Shown here: positions 17,345 to 26,124 of the stretch, one piece after another
Layout: the number at the start of each line of letters is the position of its first letter
Numbering within the stretch: the stretch's first letter is position 1
Source of the DNA: Rhizobium sp. Pop5
Lineage (GTDB): Bacteria; Pseudomonadota; Alphaproteobacteria; Rhizobiales; Rhizobiaceae
Length of the DNA stretch: 64,000 nucleotides
Direction of reading: 5' to 3'
Assembly (NCBI RefSeq): GCF_024721175.1
Contig: NZ_CP099399.1
Coordinates: forward strand, 2,356,001-2,420,000
Position numbers and translations under genes: made by a program
The notes under the pieces: model-generated
Databases searched by the model: none
Told to the model about the DNA's origin: nothing
What the model saw: the letters and a program-made list of their open reading frames with translations, nothing else

Positions 17345-19326
17345 TGCGCGCTGAGGACAACCCAGGGCAGGCCGGGCTGAACAGCGACCAGGCTGGCAGC
17401 CGCCGTCTGAGGCTGCTGGTGCTGTCGCTCAGCGTTCTGGTCGCCATCTCGTTCCTGTCGCGCCTGCCCGCCTGGTCGCTGCTGGAACTCAAAAGCTTCG
17501 ACTATCTCTCGACCGTCGACGATCCCCGCCCGCCGCCGGACGGGCCTGTCATCGTGGCGATCGACGAGCCTTCGCTTGCCGATATCAACGCGCAATGGCC
17601 CTGGCCGCGCAGCCTGCACGCCGAGCTCATCACCCAACTGCGCGCCGCCGGCGCTCGCGTCATCGGCCTCGACATCATCATGGCCGAGCCCTCGAACCCC
17701 GGCAATGACGCGGCGATCGCCAAAGCCGTCGGTCCCGATATCGTGCTTGCGGGTGACGAAACGCTCATCGAGACGCCGCAGGCCTCGCAGCTGATCCGCG
17801 CCACACCGCTGCCGCAGCTGACCGAAGCGGGCGCGGTAACCGGCATCGCCTCGATCGATCTCAGCGGCGATGCCATTTTCCGGCGCATTCCTGGCTACGA
17901 GGACGGCTTTGCCGCCATGCTGGCGAAGGCATCGGGAGCGGCACACGCATCCTTGCCGGCCGGCCAGCTGATCCAATCCTTCGGCCCGGCCCGCAGCTAT
18001 CCCACCGTTTCCTACTACCAGGCGCTCGACCCGAAGAGCCTGCTGCCGCCTGACTATTTCAAGGATCGCGTCGTGCTGGTCGGCCTTAGCCTGCAGAATG
18101 CGCCTGAAATCGACAAGGGCGGCGTCGACGCCTTCGCGACGCCCTACACGGTTCACACCGGCAAACTCGTCTCCGGCGTCGAGGTCCAGGCGACGATCTA
18201 CGACAATATCCGCCGTGGCCTGTCGATCGCCGAAGCGCGCCTGCCCACGGTCGCCGCCTGCATCCTGATATCGGTGCTGCTCGCCGCCGCCACCGTCTGG
18301 CGCTCGACCGGATGGCTGACCATCGTCACCAGTGCGGCCGCCATCCTCGCTTTTGCGGCCGTCAGCTTTGCCGGCATCCGGCTTACCCATGTTTTCGTCT
18401 CGCCACTCGGACCTGTTGTCGCCTATATCTCGGTCGCCTTCGGCCAGGCCGCCTTCGATTATGCCGAGGAGCGCCGCAATAAGCGCCAGATCACCCGCGC
18501 CTTCGCCCAATATATCTCGCCCGATCTGGTCCGCCGCCTGTCGAACGATCCGTCGCAGCTGAAGCTCGGCGGCGAGCGGCGCACGCTTTCGGTGCTGTTC
18601 TCGGACGTACGCGGCTTCACCACGATCGCCGAAACGATGAAGGACGATCCGGAGCAACTGACCGGCCTGATCAACCGGCTGCTGACGCCGCTTTCCGACG
18701 TGGTGATGGATCACGGCGGCACGATCGACAAATATATGGGCGACTGCATCATGGCCTTCTGGAATGCGCCGCTCGACGATCCCGACCACGCGCTTCACGC
18801 CGTGCGCGCCTCGCTCGCCATGCAGGCGGCGATATCGCGGCTGAACAGCCAGCTGGAGCGGGAAGCGGCCGCGCGCGGCGGCAAACCGCACGTCTTGAAG
18901 ATGGGCGTCGGCATCAACACCGGCGAATGCATCGTCGGCAACATGGGCTCGACCCGCCGCTTCGATTATTCCTGCCTCGGCGACAGCGTCAACCTCGCCT
19001 CCCGCCTTGAAGGCGCCTCGAAGAATTACGGCGTGGCCCTCCTGCTCGGCGAGGAAACCGCGAAGCTGGTCAACGACACCTACATCGTCGTCGAACTCGA
19101 CCGCATCATCGTCAAAGGCCGCACCGTCCCCTCGCCCGTCTTCACCGTCGTGCACAAGGCCGACGCCGGAGCGCTGGCTGCGCATGAGGCGTTTATCGAG
19201 GCGAAATATGCGGGGACGCTGGCGCCATCCGACCCGGTCTTTGACGGGCTGGCCGCCGATATTCCAGAGCTTTCCGCCTATTACGCCGCCGTGCGGGATG
19301 CGCTGGTGGGCGATAGTGGGGAGTGA
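17344..19326 (+). CDS. CHASE2 domain adenylate/guanylate cyclase
   Basis: This 660-residue membrane protein has a first TM at ~24-44, then an extracytoplasmic CHASE2 domain ~45-300, with VIVAIDEPSLADINAQWPWP and GLDIIMAEPS typical. Membrane segments follow at ~300-380, and then a cytosolic class III cyclase domain ~415-600. Catalytic features: LSVLFSDVRGFTTIAET, IDKYMGDCIMAFWNAP (second metal Asp and substrate Lys), and FDYSCLGDSVNLASRLEG. The tail ends TVVHKADAGALAAHEAFIEA... A close copy of part of that tail occurs at 27 kb. It overlaps the FecR-barrel gene by one base (TGATG). The likely product is cAMP; the signal is unknown, but CHASE2 faces the periplasm, as does the partner. Confidence 0.9.
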   Translation: MRAEDNPGQAGLNSDQAGSRRLRLLVLSLSVLVAISFLSRLPAWSLLELKSFDYLSTVDDPRPPPDGPVIVAIDEPSLADINAQWPWPRSLHAELITQLRAAGARVIGLDIIMAEPSNPGNDAAIAKAVGPDIVLAGDETLIETPQASQLIRATPLPQLTEAGAVTGIASIDLSGDAIFRRIPGYEDGFAAMLAKASGAAHASLPAGQLIQSFGPARSYPTVSYYQALDPKSLLPPDYFKDRVVLVGLSLQNAPEIDKGGVDAFATPYTVHTGKLVSGVEVQATIYDNIRRGLSIAEARLPTVAACILISVLLAAATVWRSTGWLTIVTSAAAILAFAAVSFAGIRLTHVFVSPLGPVVAYISVAFGQAAFDYAEERRNKRQITRAFAQYISPDLVRRLSNDPSQLKLGGERRTLSVLFSDVRGFTTIAETMKDDPEQLTGLINRLLTPLSDVVMDHGGTIDKYMGDCIMAFWNAPLDDPDHALHAVRASLAMQAAISRLNSQLEREAAARGGKPHVLKMGVGINTGECIVGNMGSTRRFDYSCLGDSVNLASRLEGASKNYGVALLLGEETAKLVNDTYIVVELDRIIVKGRTVPSPVFTVVHKADAGALAAHEAFIEAKYAGTLAPSDPVFDGLAADIPELSAYYAAVRDALVGDSGE

Positions 19327-19358
19327 TCGCGCAGCGACAGTTCTGCGCAGATGCTCCT

Positions 19359-19891
19359 CTATGTGCCGAGCGCGTACATGTTCGTCGGCGCGCCATGCAG
19401 CATCACCTCGCGCTCGACACGGAAGCCGAATTTCTCGAGGATGCGGCATTGATGGGACGCACCAGCCCGATCACGCGCCCCGCATGCAGCTCGTCGAAAG
19501 CAAAGGCCAGCGTTTCCCGCACCAGCTCCGTGGCATATCCTTGCCCCCAGCTTTCAGGCTGGAGATGATAGGAAAGATTAAGGCCGCCAAATTCCTTGGA
19601 AAGGGTCACGCCGCCGAAACCGATCAGCGCGCCTGCTGCCTCGGCCGCCCAGCGCCCGAAGCCGTGATCTTTCCAATGACCGATGTCACGGGAAAGCCTC
19701 GCAGCACTTTCTTCCGGCGAATCCGGCCGCGGCACAGGCCGATGTGCAACCAACTCCGGTCGGGAAAAAAGCTCGGTCAGAAAATGAATATCTCCGGCCA
19801 CGGGAGTTCTCAGCTGCAATCTCGCAGTATGCCGGATCGCCGGAGACGCTGAGCCAGTGAATTCTTTTTCGAGCATCGTCTGCTTCTTCAT
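19359..19891 (-). pseudogene. GNAT family N-acetyltransferase, frameshifted
   Basis: The first reading frame gives a RimJ/RimL-type GNAT: LQLRTPVAGDIHFLTELFSR, GFGRWAAEAAGALIGFGGVT, WGQGYATELVRETLAFAFDE, VIGLVRPINAA. It then shifts frame and stops at 19403. In the next frame the missing end is present as ILEKFGFRVEREVMLHGAP and then TNMYALGT-stop (to 19359), exactly the family C-terminus. Compared with the usual NAASRRILEKxGF, about ten bases are missing at ~19447, so the gene is disrupted unless it is a sequence error. The start is at 19891 (MKKQTMLEK), without a strong ribosome site. It is convergent to the cyclase gene. Confidence 0.7.
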
Positions 19892-20123
19892 TGAGGACAC
19901 GATATCCTCAGCACCTCTTGCCGGCCACGGCAATCTCCAACGCTCCTCATCCTGACGAGGCGCGCAGACCAGAGGCCGAAGCCTCGAAGGACACGCCGCA
20001 GCAAACCCTCCTTGCATCCATTAACCGCCAGCCGGCGCACCCGCCTCGTCCTTCGAGGCCCCTTGCGGGATGAGGCTCTCTTGGGCTCGGCGCCGCATCC
20101 TCCAGATAGACGGAAGGAGATCG
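19892..20123. repeat. Short intergenic repeat pair
   Basis: The region holds two related blocks: CTCATCCTGACGAGGCGCGC with GAAGCCTCGAAGGACACGCC at 19943-20000, and CACCCGCCTCGTCCTTCGAG with GGGATGAGGCTCTCTTGGGC at 20038-20092. The same paired arrangement recurs at 25975-26115. No gene is visible. Confidence 0.55.
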
Positions 20124-20705
20124 CTATGCGGCCCGCAGCCTCGCGATCTCAGGTCCAACCACCGCGATAAACAGCTCGGGATCGCCAAGCGCCCTGGCCG
20201 AAAGCATCGCTCCATGAACCGAGGCCATCAGCATCTGGGCCTGCTCTTCCGGCCGCTTGTCCAGCCGGAACAGGCCCTGCTCCATTCCTGCCTGCAGCAC
20301 CAAGGTCAGCCATGCCGCCAGATTTCGGAAATGGGCGCGCACGCGCGATGCGACCTCGTCGGGCAGCATCTGCATCTCGCTGGCGAGCATCGCGCAGACG
20401 CAGAAGGGCTGCGACGCGTCCCGAATGCATCTGTGCCAATAGTTGGTGTAGAACTGCAGCTGATCGGCAGGGCTTGCGACCTGCTCGCGCAGGGACTGCA
20501 AACCCGCCTCCGCCTGTTTGACATAGCGATCCACCAGCACCGCGACCAGCGCGGCCTTCGCAGGAAAATGATGGTGGATGCTCGCCTTGCGGATGCCGAT
20601 CGCGTCGGAGATGTCGGCATAGCTGAAGCCGTTATAGCCGCCCGCCACGATGAGCGACTGGGCGACGTCGAGGATCTTATCCGAAGTCGAAGCTATTGAT
20701 TTCAT
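20124..20705 (-). CDS. TetR/AcrR family transcriptional regulator
   Basis: This 193-residue TetR-type repressor has an N-terminal HTH: LDVAQSLIVAGGYNGFSYAD, then ISDAIGIRKASIHHHFPAKA. The C-terminal ligand domain contains FYTNYWHRCIRDASQPFCVC, with two Cys (CVC). It is divergent from a DUF308-type membrane protein gene. Two palindromes sharing a GTAGG core lie in the 140-bp intergenic region, one just upstream of each start, so it probably represses both genes. The ligand is unknown. Confidence 0.9.
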   Translation of the reverse strand: MKSIASTSDKILDVAQSLIVAGGYNGFSYADISDAIGIRKASIHHHFPAKAALVAVLVDRYVKQAEAGLQSLREQVASPADQLQFYTNYWHRCIRDASQPFCVCAMLASEMQMLPDEVASRVRAHFRNLAAWLTLVLQAGMEQGLFRLDKRPEEQAQMLMASVHGAMLSARALGDPELFIAVVGPEIARLRAA

Positions 20706-20711
20706 AGCGTC

Positions 20712-20820
20712 GCCTACCTTCTGGTAGGCAGATTGTCAAGCCTGTTGCTGCCCTCATCCTCTCACAACAAGGTGTCCGGTCGCGACGTTGACTCGATATG
20801 CCAGACTTCCTACTAGTAGG
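20712..20820. promoter_or_regulatory. TetR operator palindromes and promoter
   Basis: GCCTACC-TTCT-GGTAGGC at 20712-20729 is seven bases upstream of the TetR start. CCTACTAGTAGG at 20809-20820 is followed by TAGGC and lies 25 bp upstream of the DUF308 gene. A TTGACT at 20788-20793 with TACTAG 17 bp later (20811-20816) forms a credible promoter whose -10 box lies inside the second palindrome. The shared CCTAC/GTAGG half-site suggests one repressor binds both. Confidence 0.65.
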
Positions 20821-20845
20821 TAGGCAAACAACAAGGAACCTGCCA

Positions 20846-21403
20846 ATGCAAAGCTCTTCCTCAACCCAGTCCAACTGGCTGCCATCCTATTATTTCACGC
20901 GCGCCGCATTCTCCGTTACCTGGATTGCCACCGCCATTCTCCTGGGGCGCCAGTCGGGCCCCGCCGCCGTCCTGCTGGTGATCTACCCGCTCTGGGATGC
21001 GCTCGCCAATCTGGTCGACGCCCGGGTCAACGGCGGCCTGAAGGCCAACCCGTCCCAGGCACTGAATGTCGTGGTCAGCACGATCATGACGCTCGCCATC
21101 GTCATCGCCGTCAGCAACAGCACCTATGCGGTTCTCGCCGCATTCGGCGTTTGGGCGATCTTTTCCGGCCTGTTGCAACTCTATACCGGCGTCAGGCGCT
21201 GGCGCCTCTACGGCGCCCAATGGGTGATGATCCTGAGCGGCGCCCAATCGGCCCTTGCCGGCGGCTTCATGATCAGCCAGTCCCTCGCCACCACAGCACC
21301 GACCATCCTGGATATCGTCCCCTATGCGGCATTCGGCGCGTTCTACTTCCTGCTTTCGGCAATCTGGCTCGCCGTCGCAGCCTATCGCAAGGCGCAAGCA
21401 TAG
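20846..21403 (+). CDS. DUF308-like integral membrane protein
   Basis: This 185-residue inner-membrane protein has about five to six hydrophobic helices: FTRAAFSVTWIATAILLG, LVIYPLWDALANLVDA, VVVSTIMTLAIVIAVS, FGVWAIFSGLLQLYTG, MILSGAQSALAGGFMI, and FGAFYFLLSAIWLAVA. Topology and the G-W-AIFSG/L-Y-G motif resemble DUF308/HdeD-type proteins, but the match is by eye. The ATG at 20846 follows AAGGAACC. It is presumably repressed by the divergent TetR protein through the palindromes described above. Its function is unknown. Confidence 0.75.
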   Translation: MQSSSSTQSNWLPSYYFTRAAFSVTWIATAILLGRQSGPAAVLLVIYPLWDALANLVDARVNGGLKANPSQALNVVVSTIMTLAIVIAVSNSTYAVLAAFGVWAIFSGLLQLYTGVRRWRLYGAQWVMILSGAQSALAGGFMISQSLATTAPTILDIVPYAAFGAFYFLLSAIWLAVAAYRKAQA

Positions 21404-21555
21404 GCGCTGTCCGGTTCTGCGGCGGCAGCCCTGAACTGCCGCCGAAAGGCCAGGCGCCGCAATCAGAGCGGCCTGAGATTTGCGGAAGACGATCAAGCTC
21501 TTTCGCGCTATGAAGAGTGACCGCATATCCCGCCCACAGACCCTGAGGTCACTTC

Positions 21556-22536
21556 ATGGCTTTGAAAGTCCTTTTCATTGGCGGCACCGGCCAGATCTCC
21601 TATCCATGTGTCGAACGCGCCGTTGCCGAGGGCCATCATGTCAGCGTCTTCAATCGCGGCTTGCGAAGCGCGCCCCTGCCCGCGGGCGTCACCTCGATCG
21701 CGGGCGAGTTGGGATCGAGCGCCTACGCGGATCTCGCCAAGGGCACCTATGATGTCGTCTGCCAGTTCATCGCGTTTACATCAGATCAGGTCGCCCGCGA
21801 TATCGAGGTGTTCTCCGGCAATTGCGGCCAGTACATCTTCATCTCCTCGGCCTCGGTCTACGAAAAACCGCCGCGTCATTACGTGATCACCGAGGAGACG
21901 CCGTCGATCAATCCCTACTGGCCCTATAGCCAGGCCAAGATCGCCTGCGAGGAACTGTTGAAAAAATCCGGCAATCTCGCCTGGACGATCGTCCGCCCCA
22001 GCCACACGGTTCGCACCGGCCTGCCGATCATGATGGGCGACAGCGACGTCATGGCAAGACGCATGCTGGACGGCGAGCCCACCATCGTCGCGGGCGACGG
22101 CCACACGCCCTGGACGCTGACCCGCTCGGTCGATTTCGCCGTGCCCTTCGTCGGACTTTTCGGCAAGGCGGCGGCGCTGAAAGAGATTTTCCACATCACC
22201 TCGGACCGCGCCCACATCTGGGACGACATCCAGAAGACGATCGCCAGATTGCTCGGCGTGGAGGCTGAGATCGTCCACGTCCCGACGGACACGCTGATCA
22301 GATACAATCCCGAATGGATCGGCCCCCTCCTCGGCGACAAGGCCTGGACGGCCATTTTCGACAATTCCAAGGTCAAGCGCGTGGCTGGCGACTTCACCTG
22401 CGCCGAAAGCCTCGATGAAATCCTGACCGAGCCGATCATGCACCTCAAGCAGCGGTTAGCCAAAAACCGCCCGCCGAGGGGTGAACTGGATGCGCTGATC
22501 GACAGGATTTGCGCAGAGCAAGGCGCTCTTGGTTAG
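21556..22536 (+). CDS. NAD-dependent epimerase/dehydratase family protein
   Basis: This 326-residue extended-SDR fold protein has VLFIGGTGQISYPCVERAVA at the N-terminus (GGTGxIS variant of GxxGxxG), then DVVCQFIAFTSDQVARDIEV. FISSASVYEKPPRHYVITEE contains the Ser and a Tyr region, and NPYWPYSQAKIACEELL contains the YxxxK motif. The later part (VRPSHTVRTGLPIMMGDSDV, DVFHITSD-like EIFHITSDRAHIWDDIQKTI) resembles the nucleoside-diphosphate-sugar epimerase/isoflavone-reductase-like group. The substrate is unknown. It stands as a single gene between 150-bp and 230-bp gaps. Confidence 0.85.
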   Translation: MALKVLFIGGTGQISYPCVERAVAEGHHVSVFNRGLRSAPLPAGVTSIAGELGSSAYADLAKGTYDVVCQFIAFTSDQVARDIEVFSGNCGQYIFISSASVYEKPPRHYVITEETPSINPYWPYSQAKIACEELLKKSGNLAWTIVRPSHTVRTGLPIMMGDSDVMARRMLDGEPTIVAGDGHTPWTLTRSVDFAVPFVGLFGKAAALKEIFHITSDRAHIWDDIQKTIARLLGVEAEIVHVPTDTLIRYNPEWIGPLLGDKAWTAIFDNSKVKRVAGDFTCAESLDEILTEPIMHLKQRLAKNRPPRGELDALIDRICAEQGALG

Positions 22537-22768
22537 CTTGGTTCGTTGCAGGGGTTTGGTGTTCGCGGTTGGTACAAAATTGCCGTGACGCTTCGACCGC
22601 TATCGGCCTGTTGCTGCCGTTCGAGGTCGATCCTAGGAACCTGCGGTATGTGCTAGAGTGCGGCCTTAAGGCGGAATGCGGCAGAGGCACTGCGAGAAGC
22701 GGTGTGATCGAACCAGAATTCGCGCGACCGAACGCCGACGTTGTGCTCTTGGAAGGGAGACGAGGACG

Positions 22769-23878
22769 ATGCCGACACCACAGCAACCCAGTCTGATAGT
22801 TCGACAGAAATCCCCACAGAACATTGAGTTTCCGTTTGCGTCGCTCTCCGATTGGCTGATCCCAACCGCGCAGTTCTTCGTGCGAAACCATTTCCCGTCG
22901 CCGGACCTCGATGCGCGAGACTGGAAATTGCGCGTTGGCGGGGCGGTGGAGCGGCCGATCGAACTTGACCTCGACAGCATCAAGGCGATGCGGAGCACGA
23001 CTTTGACCGCCGTCGTCGAGTGCGCAGGGAACGGGCGTGTCTACTATGAGCCGCCGAGGGAGGGGTTGCAGTGGCAGAACGGAGCCGTTGGCAATGCCGC
23101 GTGGACAGGTGTTCTTCTGCGCGAGATTTTGGAAATGGCGGGCGTCAAGCGAACCGCATGTGAGGTTCTGCTCGCAGGCGCCGACAGCGGCATCGTCGAC
23201 TCGAACAAGAAAACGGCTTCTCCCGGCCCCATCGCTTTTGCGCGCAGTTTACCGCTTGAGAAGGCCATCGCCGACAGCACGATCCTTGCCTATTCGATGA
23301 ACGACGAGCCGCTGACGCGCGATCACGGCTATCCGCTGCGCGCGGTCGTCGGTGGCTGGTTCGGCATGGCTTGGGTCAAGTGGATCACTGATATCACGGT
23401 TGTGGAGCAACCGTTCCTTGGCTACTGGCAGGCGCGCGACTATTTCCGTTGGGAGCGCAGCCTCGGGGAACCCACGCTGGTCCCCCTTGCGGAGATGGAG
23501 GTCAAAGCGCAGATCGCGCGTCCCGTACAGGGGGCGCATCTCAGTGTCGGCCAACCGTACCGGATTTTCGGAGCCGCCTGGAGCGGAGAAGCTCCTATCC
23601 GGCAGGTGCAGGTCTGCACCGGAGATGGCAGGGGCTGGCGCGAGGGAAGGCTCCTCGAAACAGAACGTCCCTTTGCATGGCGCTTGTGGGAGTACATGTG
23701 GACCCCTCAAGAAGTGGGCCGATATACACTGCGATGTCGCGCGATCGATGGGGCGGGGCGCGTGCAACCCGACCTCCAGCGTTCCGACTGCGAGAGCTAC
23801 GCGGCCAATTGGATCATTCCGGTGGAGGTTACGGTCGTTCCCGAGCCACAGACATACCAGGAGGAATTCGTGATCTGA
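22769..23878 (+). CDS. Sulfite oxidase-like molybdopterin-dependent oxidoreductase
   Basis: A 369-residue protein of the sulfite oxidase family. The molybdenum-cofactor domain runs over ~40-235. VVECAGNGR carries the conserved Cys that ligates Mo, and YEPPREGLQWQNGAVGNAAW, PLTRDHGYPLRAVVGGWFGM (Moco-binding) and WVKWITDITV follow. The C-terminal ~120 residues are the Mo-co dimerisation domain (RIFGAAWSGEAPIRQVQVCT, WEYMWTPQEVGRYTLRCRAI). There is no N-terminal heme domain and no Tat or Sec signal, so it appears cytosolic. The start at 22769 (MPTPQQP) has GGAAGGGAGACGAGG upstream. The physiological substrate cannot be assigned. Confidence 0.88.
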   Translation: MPTPQQPSLIVRQKSPQNIEFPFASLSDWLIPTAQFFVRNHFPSPDLDARDWKLRVGGAVERPIELDLDSIKAMRSTTLTAVVECAGNGRVYYEPPREGLQWQNGAVGNAAWTGVLLREILEMAGVKRTACEVLLAGADSGIVDSNKKTASPGPIAFARSLPLEKAIADSTILAYSMNDEPLTRDHGYPLRAVVGGWFGMAWVKWITDITVVEQPFLGYWQARDYFRWERSLGEPTLVPLAEMEVKAQIARPVQGAHLSVGQPYRIFGAAWSGEAPIRQVQVCTGDGRGWREGRLLETERPFAWRLWEYMWTPQEVGRYTLRCRAIDGAGRVQPDLQRSDCESYAANWIIPVEVTVVPEPQTYQEEFVI

Positions 23879-24097
23879 TCACCCGCATGGGGCGGAATGG
23901 CGGCTGATCGCGCATTCCGGAAGTGAACGACCTTCCACCTCGTCCCCGCTTGCGGACTGTAGGACCTTCTACCGGACGCAGAGGCAAGATGCGGGGGCAG
24001 CTTTGACGCCGGTCGGAGCGGTGAGCCTTCCTGCAACAAGTGATATAGTTGGATTTCGGTCGTTTCACCCTGGACGATGCGAGAAAGGAATTCTTCC

Positions 24098-24778
24098 ATG
24101 GGAGACCAAAAGCACCCGCTGCAACCTGGAGAAACCGCCCCCGCGTTCGCACTCGCCGCGGCCAACTTCGACGGAACGGTCTCTTTCGCCGACTTGAGCG
24201 GTCGCCCGTTCTTGATCGGCTTCTTTCGCGGGCTGCACTGCCCGTTCTGCCGGCGTCAGGTAGAACAGCTTGCGGGCGTCCAGCCGACCCTGCGCGCCGC
24301 CGGGGTGGAGACCGTGGCCGTTATCAACACCCCGGTGGAACGCGCCCGCCTGTACTTCCGCCACCGTCCGACGCCGGTAACGCTACTATGCGATCCGGAC
24401 TGCCACACGCATCGGGCCTACGGTGTGCCGCATGCCGAGTTCCTGCCCGATGGGAGCAGCGAGCAACCCGAATGGCCCTATACCGCGACGATGGAGCAGT
24501 TCCAGGCGGCACGCATCAACCCCACGGGCGAGCTGCCGCAACCGCTACACCCGATGGAAGGCAACACGATACTCAACGCCAAGGACGGCTTCGAGCTTGA
24601 TGAAGCCGATAAAGCGATCTTCGCGAACCACGCTACCCAGCTCGTCGGGCACTTCCTGGTCGATGCGGACGGCACCATCGGCTGGGCACAAATCGAGGCG
24701 CTGGACGGACCGAACAGCCTCTCCACCTTCCCGACTGCAGCGGAGATCATCGCCGCCGCGGGCGACCTTGGACGCTAA
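24098..24778 (+). CDS. Redoxin (AhpC/TSA-like) family protein
   Basis: This 226-residue thioredoxin-fold protein begins LQPGETAPAFALAAANFDGT and carries a FFRGLHCPFCRRQVEQLAGV motif, i.e. a CPFC active site in place of the single Cys of classic peroxiredoxins. LVGHFLVDADGTIGWAQIEA is the conserved C-terminal core. It likely reduces peroxides or disulfides; the electron donor is unknown. AAAGG lies nine bases upstream of the ATG at 24098; an in-frame ATG seven codons earlier lacks such spacing. The sulfite-oxidase-like gene lies 219 bp upstream on the same strand, so co-transcription is possible but not shown. Confidence 0.8.
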   Translation: MGDQKHPLQPGETAPAFALAAANFDGTVSFADLSGRPFLIGFFRGLHCPFCRRQVEQLAGVQPTLRAAGVETVAVINTPVERARLYFRHRPTPVTLLCDPDCHTHRAYGVPHAEFLPDGSSEQPEWPYTATMEQFQAARINPTGELPQPLHPMEGNTILNAKDGFELDEADKAIFANHATQLVGHFLVDADGTIGWAQIEALDGPNSLSTFPTAAEIIAAAGDLGR

Positions 24779-24982
24779 GCTGCGTGGCGAGGCGCGTTGG
24801 CGATCGGTCCCAAGCAGCCAGCGTCTGGTCCTCGGGAAATGCGTTTTATCGTAGCCGACCCGCCGTCGCTGGAGGTCGTCCTTGCGCAATAGGTGAAGTG
24901 CCGCCGCCTTCATCTGTGCAGCGCTCGGGAATTGTGGCATAACTGGGCCATGGCGATACATGTCTTGGCGGTCCATCGCGAC

Positions 24983-25912
24983 ATGGTCGGGACGGAACAG
25001 GCGGCGGGCGGTTCGCTTGCAGGCGCTTATTCGGTGGGGGTTTTCTGCTGGCTGCTGTCGGCCGGCGTCTATATCGCCGCGAAATGGGTTTCTTCGGAGA
25101 TGCCGCCCTGGGCGCTTTGCTTCTGGCGCGTGCTGATCGCCTGGGCGATCCTGATGCCGATCGTGTATCGGCACTTCGGCGCCATGGTCGCGCTCGTACG
25201 GGCTCGCGGCCTCGAGCTTCTCGCCATCGGCGGTATGGGGCTTGCGATCTGCCAGGGCCTGATTTTTGTCGGCCTCGAACATGCCGATGCCACCACCGCC
25301 GGCATCATCATCGCCCTGATCCCGATCATCACCATGATTTTTGCCCGTCTCATCCTGGCTGAGCCGATGGGACGCTGGCAGGTGATCGGATCGATCCTCG
25401 CCTTTCTTGGAATCGTGGTCATCATCGTCAAGGGCAGCCCGGCTGCGCTCTTGCGTCTCGACCTCAATCCCGGAGAGCTGTGGATCGTCGCCGGCGCGTT
25501 CTGTTTCAGCCTCTATACCGTCCTGCTCCGCCGGGCGAAATTTGATCTCAATCGCCTCGCGCTGCTGGTCCTCCTCCTCGGTGCGGCGGTGCTGACGGCG
25601 CTGCCCTTCTACCTTTTTGAGCTTGTCTCCGACGAGCGCTCGGCGCTGAATACCAGCGGCCTGATCGCGCTCGGCTATGTCGCGATCCCGGGCGGCGCGG
25701 TCATGTATTATCTCTTCAATCGCAGCATCGAGGCCCTGGGGGCGGCGCGGGCGGGCGTGCTGCTTTATATCCAGACGGTCTTTATCGCCGTGCTCGCCTA
25801 CCTCTTCCTCGGCGAACAGTTGCAACGCTATCATCTCGAAGGCGCCGCACTCATCGTCGCCGGCTTGCTGCTCATCATCCTGCTGAAGCAACCGACCAGA
25901 GCGGAGGCTTAG
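24983..25912 (+). CDS. EamA family (DMT) transporter
   Basis: This inner-membrane protein of ~309 residues has ten hydrophobic helices in two EamA repeats. The first repeat spans GVFCWLLSAGVYIAAKWVSS to ILAFLGIVVIIVKG and the second LWIVAGAFCFSLYTVLLRRA to AALIVAGLLLIILLK. IYIQTVFIAVLAYLFLGEQL is a typical EamA end motif. The family moves metabolites or amino acids, often outward; the substrate is unknown. The start is ambiguous: ATG at 24950 or 24983. I prefer 24983, which leaves a short cytosolic N-terminus before TM1. A short repeat cluster follows. Confidence 0.82.
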   Translation: MVGTEQAAGGSLAGAYSVGVFCWLLSAGVYIAAKWVSSEMPPWALCFWRVLIAWAILMPIVYRHFGAMVALVRARGLELLAIGGMGLAICQGLIFVGLEHADATTAGIIIALIPIITMIFARLILAEPMGRWQVIGSILAFLGIVVIIVKGSPAALLRLDLNPGELWIVAGAFCFSLYTVLLRRAKFDLNRLALLVLLLGAAVLTALPFYLFELVSDERSALNTSGLIALGYVAIPGGAVMYYLFNRSIEALGAARAGVLLYIQTVFIAVLAYLFLGEQLQRYHLEGAALIVAGLLLIILLKQPTRAEA

Positions 25913-26124
25913 CCACGTCCCCTCGCCCTACAAGCGGGGAGAGGGTTAGGGTGAGGAACAATCGCGGCATTCTCCAACGCTCCTCATGCTGAGGTGCGCA
26001 GCCCGAGAGGGCGGAGCCTCGAAGCACGCGCCGCAGCGCTGCTCCCTGCCATTCATCGCACCCGCCTCGCCCTTCGAGGCCCCTGCGGGGCACCTCAGGG
26101 TGAGGCTCTCTTGAGCGCTCGCAC
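25913..26124. repeat. Cluster of short intergenic repeats
   Basis: CCCTCGCCCTACAAGCGGGG plus AGAGGGTTAGGGTGAGG at 25919-25957 is a common rhizobial intergenic block. It is followed by the paired CTCATGCTGAGG ... CTTCGAGGCCCCTGCGGGGC blocks at 25983-26115, similar to those at 19.9-20.1 kb. No gene. Confidence 0.55.

Noticed and set aside
17254..19449. 731-codon ORF antisense to the CHASE2 cyclase
   Set aside because: High-GC shadow frame; the sense strand has clear domains.
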